Assembly: GCF_009938225.1 (NCBI RefSeq)
Contig: NZ_AP019658.1
Span: 496,001-560,000, forward strand
DNA: 64,000 nucleotides
Origin: Vibrio ponticus
GTDB taxonomy: Bacteria > Pseudomonadota > Gammaproteobacteria > Enterobacterales > Vibrionaceae
Reading direction: 5' to 3'
Shown here one piece after another: positions 8,258 to 16,677 of this stretch (position 1 is its first letter; the number at the start of each line of letters is the position of its first letter). Made by a program: the position numbers and the translations under genes. The notes under the pieces are model-generated. The model searched no databases. It was not told where the DNA came from and was given only the letters and a program-made list of their open reading frames with translations.

Positions 8258-9676
8258 ATGAATTTATTAAGCAAAAGTCTACTTGCAACCAGCATCCTGC
8301 TTGCTACAGCTGCCTACGCCTCTGATGTGAGTGCGACCACTCACGCAACGATCATTATTAATAATGCGCAAATTCTACCAATGGATGGCAAAACTCAAAT
8401 CATTGAGAATGGAACCATTGTGATTCAAGGCAACCAGATTGTCGCTGTTGGTGATGCAAAGGTAGCGCAAGGCTATAGTGCCGAGCGTGTTATTGACGCC
8501 AGTGGCAAGATTGTTATGCCTGGAATGGTCAACGGGCATACCCACATCGGTATGACGGCATTTCGTGGCTTAGGGGAGAGTGGGGTAGAAAATCGCTTGA
8601 AGCAAGTGATGTTTCCACTTGAAAAAGAGATGCTAGATCGTCAGTTAATTCGTACCGCATCACGCCAAGCAGCCATGGAAATGGCGCTGTCTGGGACGAC
8701 GATGATCGCTGACATGTATTACCATCAGGATGAAGTAGCCAAAGCGGTTGCAGAGGTGGGGATTCGTGGCGTAATGGGTGAGACAGTAATTGGCTTTCCT
8801 GTTGTCGACGCTAAGCAGCCTTACGGTGGATTGGAATATGCCGAGCAGTTTATCAAAGAGTGGCAAGGTCATGAGTTAATCGTGCCAGCTGTCGCACCTC
8901 ATGCACCTTATACAGTCTCTGCGGAGTTTTTGGTTAAATCTAAGCAACTTGCCGACAAATATGATGTGCCTCTATTGACCCACTTGGCTGAATTCCGCTG
9001 GGAAGAGGCAGGTGTGAGAAAGTTCTCTAAGCAAATGAGCGAAGAGCAATCGGTGATTGAGTATTTAGATTCTCTTGATGTGCTGGGGGACAATCTTGTT
9101 GCGGCACACATGAACTATCTCGATGAACACGACATGGATTTAGTCAAGCAGCACAATGTAGGTGTCGTGCATTGTCCTAAGTCGAATCTAAAAGGAGCGA
9201 ATGGTCAGAGTCCAGCTTGGATGATGCACAGTAAAGGCATTGATCTTGGTATTGGAACTGATGGTCCTATGTCTTCGAATCAAAACGATGTGCTTACCGT
9301 GATGAGTTATACGGCAATGAATGCGCGTACACTCCATAAAGATAACTCTAAATTCTCACCGTACGAGCTGCTGGAACTAGCCACTATTGGCGGTGCTCGT
9401 GCACTCAACATGCAAGATGAAATTGGCTCATTAGAGGTAGGTAAAAAAGCTGATATCGTGATTTTCGAAACTGACTCACCGAATATGCAGCCTAATTACG
9501 ATCCGTTCTCCACCATCGCATTTTCAGCCTATCCGCAAAATGTGGAGTACACGATCGTCAATGGTAAGGTCATCGTTGAAGATGGACAATTGATGACCGT
9601 TGATATGGCTGAACATAACCAAGAGTGGAAAAAAGTCACCGATAAGGTTGGCAATTTTGCTAAAACACTAAAATAA
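8258..9676 (+). CDS. Exported amidohydrolase (MtaD/SsnA/TRZ-like deaminase family)
   Basis: A 472-residue protein beginning with a Sec signal peptide (hydrophobic LLATSILLATAAYA, cleavage near AYA-SD). The rest is a metal-dependent amidohydrolase of the subgroup that includes methylthioadenosine/S-adenosylhomocysteine deaminase and chlorohydrolases. The metal site is visible: NGHTHIG (first two His), APHAPYT, THLAE (third His), and GTDGPMSSN (the Asp). The small beta-sandwich at both ends is seen as IIINNAQILPMDG and VGKKADIVIFE...VIVNGKVIVEDG-like segments. Most relatives are cytoplasmic, so periplasmic export is a distinguishing point. Substrate is probably an amino-substituted heterocycle or purine derivative, but this cannot be fixed from sequence. 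A terminator follows, so it is probably monocistronic. Confidence 0.88.
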   Translation: MNLLSKSLLATSILLATAAYASDVSATTHATIIINNAQILPMDGKTQIIENGTIVIQGNQIVAVGDAKVAQGYSAERVIDASGKIVMPGMVNGHTHIGMTAFRGLGESGVENRLKQVMFPLEKEMLDRQLIRTASRQAAMEMALSGTTMIADMYYHQDEVAKAVAEVGIRGVMGETVIGFPVVDAKQPYGGLEYAEQFIKEWQGHELIVPAVAPHAPYTVSAEFLVKSKQLADKYDVPLLTHLAEFRWEEAGVRKFSKQMSEEQSVIEYLDSLDVLGDNLVAAHMNYLDEHDMDLVKQHNVGVVHCPKSNLKGANGQSPAWMMHSKGIDLGIGTDGPMSSNQNDVLTVMSYTAMNARTLHKDNSKFSPYELLELATIGGARALNMQDEIGSLEVGKKADIVIFETDSPNMQPNYDPFSTIAFSAYPQNVEYTIVNGKVIVEDGQLMTVDMAEHNQEWKKVTDKVGNFAKTLK

Positions 9677-9719
9677 TAAGCCAAATTTAGCTCTCGGTTA
9701 GAAGCTAATAAAAATGTGT

Positions 9720-9750
9720 ACGGGTGCATCGTTGGATGTGCCCGTTTTAG
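9720..9750 (+). terminator. Terminator after amidohydrolase
   Basis: ACGGGTGCAT pairs with ATGTGCCCGT (two wobble pairs) around CGTTGG and is followed by TTTT. Confidence 0.75.
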
Positions 9751-9768
9751 TATGGTTGTAAGGACATT

Positions 9769-10431
9769 ATGCAACACTTTGATTCCATCGCTGAACGTGG
9801 GCAAGCTTTGCTGCTGGATTTAATAGATCAATCTAACCCCAAAGAAAAACTGTTTGCTAAAGGTGAATATTTGCTGCGCCAGAATCAAGTGGTGGATACC
9901 ATCTATTTAGTCGATATGAGCATGTGCACCATCGAGTCATCGTGTAACAATGGGCGTGTATTTAGCTTCGGTTTGTTTTTTTGTATTAATCAAATCTTTG
10001 GTGAGATGGAAGCGTTTACCGGTAAACCTTGTCAATTCAGCATTAAGGCGTATGACGATCTTGTCGCCAAGGCAATTCCTATCGCTGTATTTGAAAAAAT
10101 GGTGACAGAGCATAGTGAAGTTGCGGTTTTTTTGGCTAGAAATCTCGCCGTGAATTACCAAAACGCCACGCGCAACCTTATCTACCAACTGTTAAATCCG
10201 ATCACGGCACGAATTGCTTATGATATTGAGCAGCGAGATCAAAACCTGAAACCCAATCGCGCTTTTACTGTAGCGGTGAATGAATCCGATCGGTTTGGCT
10301 GTTCAGATCGAGTCTATCGTCGAGCGGTAAAAGAGCTGATCGATAGTGAGGTGGTTAAAAAAATAGATGGGAAGTTAATTATTCACGATTATCAAAAGTT
10401 ACACGCGTTATTACATAATGACGATGTATAA
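9769..10431 (+). CDS. Crp/Fnr-family transcriptional regulator
   Basis: A 220-residue regulator with an N-terminal cyclic-nucleotide-binding type beta-roll (LFAKGEYLLRQNQVVDTIYLV, then NQIFGEMEAFTG where the conserved GE pair lies) and a C-terminal winged-helix region (DRFGCSDRVYRRAVKELIDSEVVKKIDGKLIIHD). The phosphate-binding RxS(T) of true cAMP receptors is not obvious, so the ligand may not be cAMP, and there is no cysteine cluster like that of Fnr at the N-terminus. It resembles the YeiL-like branch in general form. It sits alone after a terminator. Targets are unknown; the small membrane protein downstream is a possible neighbour in the regulon. Confidence 0.82.
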   Translation: MQHFDSIAERGQALLLDLIDQSNPKEKLFAKGEYLLRQNQVVDTIYLVDMSMCTIESSCNNGRVFSFGLFFCINQIFGEMEAFTGKPCQFSIKAYDDLVAKAIPIAVFEKMVTEHSEVAVFLARNLAVNYQNATRNLIYQLLNPITARIAYDIEQRDQNLKPNRAFTVAVNESDRFGCSDRVYRRAVKELIDSEVVKKIDGKLIIHDYQKLHALLHNDDV

Positions 10432-10491
10432 GTTATTGGGAATTTGAGGATATTTGCTCACTCTATTTCGTTAAGTGACCATATTCATTGT

Positions 10492-10528
10492 TTGAACATT
10501 ACCATCAATATACATTGTTGATGTTCAA
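10492..10528. repeat. Nested inverted repeat
   Basis: TTGAACAT (10492-10499) pairs with ATGTTCAA (10521-10528), and inside it CATCAA pairs with TTGATG. It lies 60 bp after the Crp-like gene and about 140 bp before the next small gene. It could be an mRNA stem-loop without a U tract or an operator for a dimeric regulator. Confidence 0.4.
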
Positions 10529-10670
10529 TGGCATCTTTTATTTTATGCATAAATAAAGGTGACCAAATGTCTTTAGATTTACATGTAATAGAAATTAGTA
10601 CAGTAATCGTCAATAGCGTATTTTTCTCCACTATCTTGTGGGATTGTTTAAAACCTGCAGCGTATTAACA

Positions 10671-10934
10671 ATGAGAGTATTCTTGCCAGTTTGCGCTGTC
10701 ATTATGTCTGCCCTTTATGTGTATGACGTAATGAAAGAAAAGCGGTTAACGTTAACCCCACTAGAAGAGTATGCTTGTATGTTGGCGATAAAAGAGCAGC
10801 TTGAGCTGAGACAGCTGGAAATCAAGTTTGCGACGATCATGGTAAGCGGTCAAGGCAGTCAATTGGTTGTCAATCGAATTGAGCCTAACTACAGCATTGA
10901 AAAGTGTTGGCGGGTATGGCAGTTTTATCAATAG
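10671..10934 (+). CDS. Small membrane-anchored protein of unknown function
   Basis: About 87 residues from the ATG at 10671. The first ~20 residues are hydrophobic (VFLPVCAVIMSALYVYDV) and form a single membrane anchor or uncleaved signal. The remaining ~65 residues are soluble and contain two cysteines. No family is recognised. An in-frame TTG at 10638 would add 11 residues. Coding support is moderate: length and composition are gene-like, but the ribosome site is poor. Confidence 0.45.
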   Translation: MRVFLPVCAVIMSALYVYDVMKEKRLTLTPLEEYACMLAIKEQLELRQLEIKFATIMVSGQGSQLVVNRIEPNYSIEKCWRVWQFYQ

Positions 10935-11193
10935 TAGCGGTCAGAGAATAAAGCGCTAAATGTTATTTTTTGATCATAATTGCGAACCTAATTGTTAATA
11001 TTGATTTATTGGCTAAATATTGAAACTATCTAAGCAGCTTTTACATTGAGTTAGATGCTAATAAATATATACTATCTTCGTTAACCTAGTCTCCAAATGT
11101 TAACGTTTCTAGCTTAGCTAGTGATTACGAAATAATAATAATCCTTACTAACCTCCTTTGTGAGTTTATACTGAAGTCCTAGTCAGTACACTT
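10935..11193 (+). other. Non-coding stretch before a strong terminator
   Basis: There is no credible reading frame here. The stretch is AT-rich, contains the nearly repeated phrases CCTAGTCTCC and TAACCTCCTTTG, and ends in a textbook terminator 260 bases after the preceding stop. Either the small upstream gene has a long 3' untranslated region or a small RNA is encoded; the pyrimidine-rich CCTCC could pair with ribosome sites. Confidence 0.35.
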
Positions 11194-11218
11194 GACCGCT
11201 TAATTGCGGTCTTTTTTT
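11194..11218 (+). terminator. Rho-independent terminator
   Basis: GACCGC (11194-11199) and GCGGTC (11206-11211) with loop TTAATT, followed by seven T. Confidence 0.85.
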
Positions 11219-11365
11219 AACTAAGGTTATTACGTTTAAGAATACGTTCAAATTATTCAACATTGAGTTAATTCGCTAATTTGTGGCTAGATGATTTTTA
11301 TCTGTTTGTTTATAGTGAATACGAACATGAAGACCGAACATGGTTCACCCTAGATATAATGCTGG

Positions 11366-11476
11366 ATCCCCCGTGCAGCTTGAAGTTGTGTCGGGTACAG
11401 TGTTTGCTTTTTTTCAGAATTCAATCGTTGTTATTCTTCATAGCCAGTTCTAAATGTTGGAACTGGCTTTTTTTTG
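11366..11476 (+). ncRNA. Candidate small RNA with intrinsic terminator
   Basis: A consensus -10 box TATAAT at 11355-11360 predicts a start near 11367. Downstream is a structured segment (CCCG...CGGG enclosing GCAGC/GTTGT around 11370-11396), then a pyrimidine-rich single-stranded stretch, then a strong terminator at 11442-11475. The next gene is on the opposite strand, so the terminator must serve a plus-strand RNA of about 110 nt. No clear -35 box is seen. It does not match any sRNA that I can recall. Confidence 0.45.
11442..11475 (+). terminator. Strong intrinsic terminator
   Basis: AGCCAGTTC (11442-11450) and GAACTGGCT (11460-11468) form a perfect 9-bp stem followed by an uninterrupted T run. 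It is oriented for plus-strand transcription, away from the cyclophilin gene. Confidence 0.88.
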
Positions 11477-11547
11477 TCTCAAAGAACGCTTCTTCTCGAA
11501 CTAAATTTATGCGAAATGAGATGCCGCGCGATCTAGAGTAGAGGTGA

Positions 11548-12060
11548 TTAACGGACGACTACTTTCTCTATCACCACATCATGTGCCGGCATATCTTCAT
11601 GACCAAAGCGGGTGATAGTGTCCACTTTGGCAATTTTCTCAACCACATCCATGCCCATTGTGACACGACCGAAAACGGCATAACCCCAACCGTAATTGGT
11701 TTTTCCTGTGTGATCTAAAAAGTCATTATCTTCTAAGTTAATAAAGAACTGTGCGGTTGCAGAGTGTGGAGCATCGGTTCTTGCCATTGCGATGGAACCT
11801 GTGATGTTTTTCAAGCCATTATACGCTTCATTGGCAATCGGTGCGTGAGTGCGCTTTTCTACCATGTTAACTGCAAAGCCGTCGTCACGTAATTCGTAGC
11901 CGCCACCTTGAATCATAAATCCATCGATCACTCGGTGGAAAAGAGTGTTCTCATAGAAACCTTCGTTGCAGTAACGTAAGAAATTCTTGCTTGTTTCAGA
12001 CGCTTTTTGTTGGTCGAGTTCAATAGTGATGTCGCCAAAGTTAGTGGTAAAAATGATCAT
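11548..12060 (-). CDS. ppiB: Peptidyl-prolyl cis-trans isomerase, cyclophilin (PpiB type)
   Basis: A 170-residue cytoplasmic cyclophilin without a signal peptide, matching the length of PpiB (about 164). It catalyses cis-trans isomerisation of proline peptide bonds. The active-site region is visible: [13 protein letters not shown] (catalytic Arg), [17 protein letters not shown] and the final YAVFGRV. The start ATG at 12060 gives the expected first strand. It is transcribed alone. A second cyclophilin elsewhere in the genome could be the main housekeeping copy, so the gene symbol denotes type rather than proven orthology. Confidence 0.9.
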   Translation of the reverse strand: MIIFTTNFGDITIELDQQKASETSKNFLRYCNEGFYENTLFHRVIDGFMIQGGGYELRDDGFAVNMVEKRTHAPIANEAYNGLKNITGSIAMARTDAPHSATAQFFINLEDNDFLDHTGKTNYGWGYAVFGRVTMGMDVVEKIAKVDTITRFGHEDMPAHDVVIEKVVVR

Positions 12061-12407
12061 GCAGTTATGCCGTTAGTAAAATGATCAGGAAGTATAGGTA
12101 AAACAATAGCTGCGAACAACTGGCTAGAACGATGGCGGGATATAAAATCGATAATCAATAAACAGCGCTAGAACAGAATTTACCTATCACAATTTTTAAC
12201 CAAGTGGTTGTCGCGTTGACAGATAATTCTCACATAGTGAGATCTCGAGCCAGAAATTTTCATGAGAGAGCTTTTCACATTCATCAAATCAATATAATCC
12301 GAACGCTATGCGCATACCTGTAAGTGATTGTTTTAATAATTATTCTATTTGAGAAAACCATCGTCGCTTTGGGTGAAGTTATTTTGTTTTGTTGTTGAGC
12401 TTAATTT
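12061..12407. other. Intergenic region upstream of M60 protease
   Basis: There are no genes. It holds the divergent promoters of the cyclophilin and the secreted protease. A TATAAT at 12293-12298 is a plausible -10 box for the protease, with no good -35, which suggests activator-dependent expression. Confidence 0.35.
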
Positions 12408-15125
12408 ATGAAAAAAACTCTAATTGCGGGTTTGGTTATTGCATCAATTTCCGCACCCGCCTATGCCTTCGATAGTCGCCAAGACTATACCTTATCAGGT
12501 GAAGTGGGTTCATTTTTAGATACTATGGAACTTGAACCTTATGAGATTAAGGTGGTTGGCTATGAGGCGAATGGTGGTGGTCGTTACTTAGAGAGTGCGT
12601 TTGATGCTGAAACGTATACTCAGTGGAAGAGTGACAAAAAAAATACTCAATCATTTACCAATGAAGTTACGGTTTCATTTGAAAAAGCTGAGACTGTCGG
12701 GCGAATTATCTATGACCGAAAACGAGATGAAAGTGGACAGGCAGAGAAGTTTAGTATCTACGCGTCTCTTTCTGATGAAGGCGACGATTTTCAGTTAGTC
12801 GCAACAGGTAATGCTGTGCCACATGCCCCGCGCTTGGCGGATCTTACCTTTGCTCCAACGCTAGCAAAACGCATTAAAGTGGTGTTCGATAAGACCAATG
12901 ATGATTATGCAAGTGCGGTAGATTTCTACTTCTATATGCCATCACCATTTTCAACAGTAGAGAGTTGGTTTACCGATGCAACTTTTTCTGAGTTGACGAT
13001 TGATTCACTGACGTTTGAACAAATTGAGAAAGTGAAACGGCTGATTGACGAGTACCAACATGAAGATGACTATATTGGTATAGATAAGGGTCCATACTAC
13101 ACCTACATTGATGTAGCAAAAGAACTGGTTGCGGATCCTGATAAATACATTAATGACGTGGCGGTGATTGAAGACCAACAGCGCGACGCAAACAATGATA
13201 TCAATGAAGTACGCTTTTCTTCAGATAGTATTGTGACCGGTTTTGCCGCGATCCCTCATACCGAAATTGAAGTATTTATTGATAGTGGTGATAACCCTCA
13301 TGGGAAAATCCCGCTGCAGTTTTCTCAAGTCGCAGGCAATGGTCAAACCGGTTCGTTTGAAACGATTGAGATCTATCCTGGTTACCATCGTATTACCGTA
13401 CCGAATCCATTAAATGGTAACAACATTGGAGAAGGTGTGCGTTTTGGTGGTCCGGTTTATGTGAAATACCCGGCTTCGTACAATGGCTCGCCAATTAAGA
13501 TTCGTATCAAAGGTGGACAGAAGTACCCAATTTTCCGCTCGGGTGATGACCAACAGCAATTTAAACAGCAGTTGCGTGACTATCATGCAGAATATCAACG
13601 TGATCCTAAGATCATCGGTGTGTATGAGTTGCACTTCAAAAACTTGTTCTTTACCGATTTGCTCGAAAACGGCATACGTTCTTTTGTAAATCAAGATATT
13701 GATTTAGAGAAATTAAATGACCACTGGGATGACAAGTCGCGTAATGTTTTAGAAATCTTCGGGTTACCTGAAGAGTATATCGACAATGCTATGACTCATA
13801 TGGCGCTCGATAGCTCGCAGAAATTTATTGCTCATGCGACACACGGTGTAACTTATTACCCAAGAGACATCCATTTTCATCAATTACCATACAATGGTGA
13901 CTCATCAATCTTTTACCACGAGTGGAGTCATTTGTTAGAGCATTGGGGGTTCACTGAGTCTGAGGTGACGACAAACGTTGCTACTTATGTGCTTAGTCAA
14001 AGATACGATGACGTTGATGTGATGACGAAGGAAACCACCGACTACTATCAAGGTTACTTCACATCTCGTTATGAACTGATGTACAAAGAGCTGTTTGAAA
14101 ACAAGTCATTTGATTCGATGAAGCAAGGCACGATGACAATGATGTACGTTCAACTTGAGATATTGCAACCTGGTTTCTGGGCAGAAATCAATAAGCGTTA
14201 CCGTAATGGCGATTTGCCGAAGAAAGATCGCGTATCGTTTGTTACGCAAGCGTCTGAAATCCTCGGCTATGATCTGTCATCGCATTTCAAACGCTATGGT
14301 TACATCAGTAAAGACGCAGTGATTGAAGATATTCAACACTTAGAGAAGTTGGAGAAACCAACATGGTACCTAACTACTTTTGGTGCGCTGGACTATCAAG
14401 GTGAAGGCTTTACCGAGTCGCCAAATGCGAAAGTATCCCATGTAAACCGTAAAGATGTATTTATTAGTTACGATGAAACGCAGCGCGAGCACCTACTGGG
14501 CTTTGAAGTATACCGTGATGGCAAGTTAGTTGGTTTTACCCATACTTCTGTGTTTGTTGACCGCGCGATTGCGAGTACAGCGGACCATGAATATAAAGTA
14601 AAAGCAGTCGATAAAAAGTTAAATATTGATAGTGGTATTAACACTGCTCCAGAGCTTAAAGCTTATCCAAGCCGAAACGTTCTGATTGGTAGCGAGTTTA
14701 ACCCGCAAGATCATGTCACAGCATGGGATGAGCAAGATGGTGAGTTAACACAGTACATTACTTATCAAGGCTTTGTTGATACGAGCAAAGAAGGTCGCTA
14801 CCAAGTGACGTATGAAGTGATGGACCAAGGGGGGTTAACAGCGACTGCGACACAATGGATTTTTACAGTTGATCCTAGCGAAGTTGCTAAACCGGATGCG
14901 GTAGTGAAGCTGGAAGCCAAGACGAAAGAAGCAGAGCAATGGCTGTCAAACGGTCAAGGCAGCTGTGAAGCTTGGATGTACACCAATATGCAAGAGATGG
15001 TGGCGATGGGTTATGAAGTACTTGATGATCCAAATCATACCCAATCGAACGTGATGTCCACGTACATGATGCTAACTTTAGACTTAGAAGACTACAAAGA
15101 GTGTTCGGTGAATAGCTCTTTATAA
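12408..15125 (+). CDS. Secreted M60-like (enhancin/mucinase) zinc metalloprotease
   Basis: A 905-residue protein with a cleavable signal peptide (KKTLIAGLVIASISAPAYA). Residues ~40-175 look like an F5/8 type C (discoidin-like) carbohydrate-binding domain. The catalytic part has the zinc motif HEWSH at 504-508 in FYHEWSHLLEHWGF, with a downstream Glu in FTESEVTTN as the likely third ligand; this HExxH-plus-Glu pattern is that of the M60/enhancin-like mucin-degrading proteases. Residues ~770-835 form an Ig-like DUF5011-type domain (NPQDHVTAWDEQDG...GRYQVTYEVMDQGG). The tail contains a Cys pair. Likely role: degradation of host mucin or other O-glycoproteins outside the cell. It is flanked by a terminator and is monocistronic. 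Confidence 0.82.
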   Translation: MKKTLIAGLVIASISAPAYAFDSRQDYTLSGEVGSFLDTMELEPYEIKVVGYEANGGGRYLESAFDAETYTQWKSDKKNTQSFTNEVTVSFEKAETVGRIIYDRKRDESGQAEKFSIYASLSDEGDDFQLVATGNAVPHAPRLADLTFAPTLAKRIKVVFDKTNDDYASAVDFYFYMPSPFSTVESWFTDATFSELTIDSLTFEQIEKVKRLIDEYQHEDDYIGIDKGPYYTYIDVAKELVADPDKYINDVAVIEDQQRDANNDINEVRFSSDSIVTGFAAIPHTEIEVFIDSGDNPHGKIPLQFSQVAGNGQTGSFETIEIYPGYHRITVPNPLNGNNIGEGVRFGGPVYVKYPASYNGSPIKIRIKGGQKYPIFRSGDDQQQFKQQLRDYHAEYQRDPKIIGVYELHFKNLFFTDLLENGIRSFVNQDIDLEKLNDHWDDKSRNVLEIFGLPEEYIDNAMTHMALDSSQKFIAHATHGVTYYPRDIHFHQLPYNGDSSIFYHEWSHLLEHWGFTESEVTTNVATYVLSQRYDDVDVMTKETTDYYQGYFTSRYELMYKELFENKSFDSMKQGTMTMMYVQLEILQPGFWAEINKRYRNGDLPKKDRVSFVTQASEILGYDLSSHFKRYGYISKDAVIEDIQHLEKLEKPTWYLTTFGALDYQGEGFTESPNAKVSHVNRKDVFISYDETQREHLLGFEVYRDGKLVGFTHTSVFVDRAIASTADHEYKVKAVDKKLNIDSGINTAPELKAYPSRNVLIGSEFNPQDHVTAWDEQDGELTQYITYQGFVDTSKEGRYQVTYEVMDQGGLTATATQWIFTVDPSEVAKPDAVVKLEAKTKEAEQWLSNGQGSCEAWMYTNMQEMVAMGYEVLDDPNHTQSNVMSTYMMLTLDLEDYKECSVNSSL

Positions 15126-15149
15126 TTGCATAGTTCACGTTAACAGAGA

Positions 15150-15184
15150 AACGGTGATAAGTTTTTATTGGTCACCGTTTTTTT
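15150..15184 (+). terminator. Terminator after M60 protease
   Basis: AACGGTGA (15150-15157) pairs with TCACCGTT (15172-15179), followed by TTTTT. Confidence 0.82.
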
Positions 15185-15448
15185 GTTTCTGGGCTTATGA
15201 AGCTATGCAAAGACTTATTCAATTGATGGTAAACAACGCGCTCAAATCATGAGATATAGCATTGATTTGTAAAATGTTTACCGTGATATTGCTTGTGTGA
15301 GCTTTGTTTCAATGTTTAAATATGCAATATAAATCGCAATTAATGCGATCATATAGTCAAAAAATGTAATCACATATGTAACTAGGTTGTTATCCGTCGC
15401 TTGGTCGTTATTATTGCGACTTTTTTACTAATTGCACGGAATGTGGTT
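15185..15448. other. Intergenic region before PAP2 gene
   Basis: AT-rich, no reading frame worth calling and no clear promoter box. It presumably holds the promoter of the PAP2/barrel gene pair. Confidence 0.3.
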
Positions 15449-15994
15449 ATGAAACATAAGTTTATAGCTCCTCTCTTTGCTGTCAGTGCGTTATGGAGTT
15501 CGCACTCATTGGCGCTAGAAGGTCAGGAGTTGGAAACAACAGGAGATATTTTACAGTGGGCGATTCCAGCCACTGCGGGCGTAATTTCTTTGGCAAAATT
15601 TGATGGGGAAGGTTTTGGTCAGCTTGTTGAAGGCGCGTTTTTAACAGCGAGTGCGACCCATATATTAAAGGTCGCGATTAACGCTGAGCGACCTAATGGC
15701 GGTGACTATAGTATGCCTTCAGGTCACACGTCGGCTGCGATGCAGGGGGCAGCTTACTTACAGTTTCGCTATGGTTGGAAGTATGGTGTACCCGCTTATT
15801 TGGCAGCAGGTGTTGTCGGTTACTCAAGAGTGGATCGAAACTATCACTATTGGCGCGATGTGGCGGCAGGTACTCTATTGGCAACGGCAATACAGTATTC
15901 AGTGACTAAAGCAGGCTTCAGTGTCACTAATTTTGCTGTCGCCCCCACATTCGATGGTGAGCGAGTAGGGATTCTCGCTAACATAAAATTTTAA
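15449..15994 (+). CDS. PAP2-superfamily phosphatase, exported
   Basis: A 181-residue protein from the ATG at 15449 with an N-terminal signal segment (APLFAVSALWSSHSLA). The three PAP2 phosphatase motifs are complete: KVAINAERP (KX6RP), MPSGHTSA (PSGH) and SRVDRNYHYWRDV (SRX5HX3D with the nucleophilic His). Members act on lipid phosphates or undecaprenyl pyrophosphate at the outer face of the inner membrane; a small exported version may also act on lipid A or glycerophosphate lipids. Hydrophobic segments are modest, so it may be periplasmic. The stop is 17 bases from the next gene, a small outer-membrane barrel, so the two are probably co-transcribed. Confidence 0.88.
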   Translation: MKHKFIAPLFAVSALWSSHSLALEGQELETTGDILQWAIPATAGVISLAKFDGEGFGQLVEGAFLTASATHILKVAINAERPNGGDYSMPSGHTSAAMQGAAYLQFRYGWKYGVPAYLAAGVVGYSRVDRNYHYWRDVAAGTLLATAIQYSVTKAGFSVTNFAVAPTFDGERVGILANIKF

Positions 15995-16011
15995 CTTTGT
16001 AGGGAAACATT

Positions 16012-16497
16012 ATGAAAAAGTTACTCACGATCTTATTTCTCTTAAGTGTGTCAGTACCAAGCTTTGCAAAAAGCCCTTTCTATATCGGTGGTTCAGTAAG
16101 CCAATCGTCAATTCATGCTGATGACTCACTATCTCATAGCTTAGTGGTTGGTTCGGGGCTAATCACCGGCTTAAGTTTGGAAGGTGGTTTTACGACTCAT
16201 GGTAAGTTTGAGGTCAGCCAAGCAGAGCTAGAGGCTCAGTCGCTCTATGGTGCGATCAAACCCAATCTAAACTTCGGTCCACTGCAACTCTACGGCAAGA
16301 TCGGTGCACACTCATGGATCATCGAAAGCTCGAATAAACCAGAATTTGATGATGACAGTTTAGACTTATTCTGGGCGGTTGGCGTGGATTATGCCGTAAT
16401 GGGTCCACTGGCACTTGGCGTTGAATATACCTCGTACGAAATTGCAGGCACCACTTTGGAATCCGTCGGTGTGACAGCGGTATTGTACTTATTTTAG
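16012..16497 (+). CDS. Small outer-membrane beta-barrel protein
   Basis: A 161-residue protein with a clear signal peptide (KKLLTILFLLSVSVPSFAKS). The mature part is made of alternating amphipathic strands (FYIGGSV, SLVVGSGLITGLSLEGGF, LYGAIKPNLNFGPLQLYGKIG, FWAVGVDYAVMGPLALGVEY) and ends in aromatic F after VTAVLYL, the outer-membrane insertion signal. This is the OmpA-like/OmpW-like eight-strand barrel form. It directly follows the PAP2 gene. A joint role in envelope lipid remodelling is possible but is inference only. Confidence 0.78.
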   Translation: MKKLLTILFLLSVSVPSFAKSPFYIGGSVSQSSIHADDSLSHSLVVGSGLITGLSLEGGFTTHGKFEVSQAELEAQSLYGAIKPNLNFGPLQLYGKIGAHSWIIESSNKPEFDDDSLDLFWAVGVDYAVMGPLALGVEYTSYEIAGTTLESVGVTAVLYLF

Positions 16498-16524
16498 CCC
16501 CTAAAGATTGAAAGCATGGTGAAA

Positions 16525-16557
16525 CAATGAGTGTTCAGCGATGTTGAACTCTCATTG
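16525..16557 (+). terminator. Stem-loop after barrel gene
   Basis: CAATGAG-T-GTTCA pairs with TGAAC-T-CTCATTG with a single T:T mismatch and a 7-base loop. There is no good U tract, so it may be Rho-assisted or mRNA-stabilising. Confidence 0.45.
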
Positions 16558-16677
16558 CTGTTCTACAAAACTATGCTCAGCTAAAAGCGAAGGCTATCAC
16601 TGTGCTTCTAAGTGACTATCCATGCTCCTCAGTTCGTTCTAAAATTATTGCCGGTCTTATCTCTACAAAGAATTAAT

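Noticed and set aside
10492..10528. Nested dyad as an FNR or CRP site
   Set aside because: The half-sites are in the wrong orientation or sequence: ATCAA precedes TTGAT, and no TGTGA-N6-TCACA is present.
11281..11541. 86-codon plus-strand ORF
   Set aside because: It has no domain, contains a terminator and a candidate sRNA promoter, and lacks a ribosome site; structure in the RNA explains the region better.
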